NCBI RefSeq assembly: GCF_047663525.1
Contig: NC_092602.1
Location: forward strand, 8,491,501 to 8,555,500
Direction: 5' to 3'
Source: Anas platyrhynchos
Lineage: Eukaryota; Chordata; Aves; Anseriformes; Anatidae
DNA: 64,000 nt
The notes beneath the pieces were generated by a model. That model did no database searches. It saw nothing but the letters and a program-made list of their open reading frames with translations, and was not told the origin of the DNA. This document shows positions 63,399 through 64,000 of this stretch, piece by piece. The translations under genes and the position numbers were made by a program. Every line of letters starts with the position of its first letter. Positions within the stretch are counted from its first letter, which is position 1.

Positions 63399-64000
63399 TA
63401 AGCATTGCTACCTGCGCCTCACTGCAAAGCATGAGACAGCAAAGCTTCATCATCTTTCTGACTGTGGTCTTCAAATTCGTCTGTACTAAAGGGAATTTTA
63501 AAGGGAATTAGTGTCGCTAGTGGCTGGCTTAAAAAGCTTCACCAGTACTTGTTGCTCTCCGAAGAATGGTGATGCACGTCAGCTATTTGTCCTTAGTTTT
63601 GCTAGGGAGGAGAACTAATTTTCTTTCCTGTGGAATTAAAAGATTTGGTTACTTCCTGAGCCTAAAATAATGTGCCCTGTTGCTCAGACCTTGTTAGTGA
63701 GCCTGAGACTTGCTGAAGAAGCATTTGCTTCTTCCACTCCTCAACTGTCAAGTTTGCAGATTATCCTTGCTCGTGTTCTGCTGGTGGAGACCAGGTGGAA
63801 AATAATAAAGCCCCTGTGCTTATCTGTAGTCAGCACTGCCTGAAAGGGAGGGCTTATCTCTCCTCCCCATGTGTCCTAGAGGAAGCCAGGCTGAAGCAGT
63901 GAATCCCAGTTCTTAACAACAGGAAAACCCAGAATTTGACTTAAAGGGGATGATTGATTGGAGAAAACAAAAAAAGTCACCAAATAATTGGAATTGGTGT

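Larger units (their letters stand above)
37713..64000 (+). other. BCR: BCR intron 1 (5' part)
   Basis: No BCR exon 2 is found before the window end; I looked for its expected GFG-type start and YIDDSPSSSPHLSS-like segment and saw none. The intron contains a CR1 fragment, simple repeats, old transposon relics and one in-phase exon-like segment at 55.7 kb. GC content rises moderately near 55.3-55.5 and 58.0-58.95 kb without a convincing promoter. Other open frames are treated as fortuitous. Confidence 0.8.

Noticed and set aside
36197-64000. BCR exon 2 within the window
   Set aside because: No segment matching the expected exon 2 protein was found after exon 1, and mammalian intron 1 is very long, so exon 2 is presumed right of the window.

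Overview
This window is vertebrate nuclear DNA, almost certainly from a bird. Genes are split by GT-AG introns, most of the sequence is AT-rich intron, and at least five fragments of CR1 retrotransposons are present, some with the avian ATTCTRTG-type 3' octamers. One CR1 copy (about 21.05-21.51 kb) resembles families I associate with waterfowl and landfowl, but the species cannot be fixed from this sequence alone.

The layout matches the mammalian GNAZ / RSPH14 / RAB36 / BCR block (human 22q11.23). From left to right: (1) about 1-4 kb, the last coding exon and 3' UTR of GNAZ on the + strand; (2) 11.7-13.1 kb, the first three coding exons of RSPH14 on the - strand, with the remaining exons presumably left of the window so that GNAZ is nested in an RSPH14 intron; (3) 13.3-14.0 kb, a CpG-rich promoter region holding a near-palindromic RFX X-box, as expected for a motile-cilium gene; (4) 16.6-29.15 kb, RAB36 on the + strand, reconstructed here as ten coding exons that splice in perfect phase to 266 codons plus stop; (5) 29.2-35 kb, an intergenic stretch with two exon-like relics; (6) 35.2-37.7 kb, the BCR CpG island and BCR exon 1 (505 full codons plus one base); (7) 37.7-64 kb, BCR intron 1, with simple repeats and ancient transposon relics.

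GNAZ and RAB36 encode GTP-binding proteins, BCR a GEF/GAP scaffold and RSPH14 an axonemal armadillo-type protein. They are neighbours by conserved synteny, not an operon.

The observations most worth a second look are: a CCAAT-TATA promoter-like site at 5.75 kb followed by a phase-compatible two-exon small ORF with a hydrophobic start; an exon-like open segment at 55.7 kb inside BCR intron 1 that is in phase with BCR exon 1; a decayed coding-like exon at 34.4 kb with two TGA codons; the X-box in the RSPH14 promoter plus a weaker one near RAB36; and a long histidine-rich BCR linker containing a repeated HHGEE-type motif.
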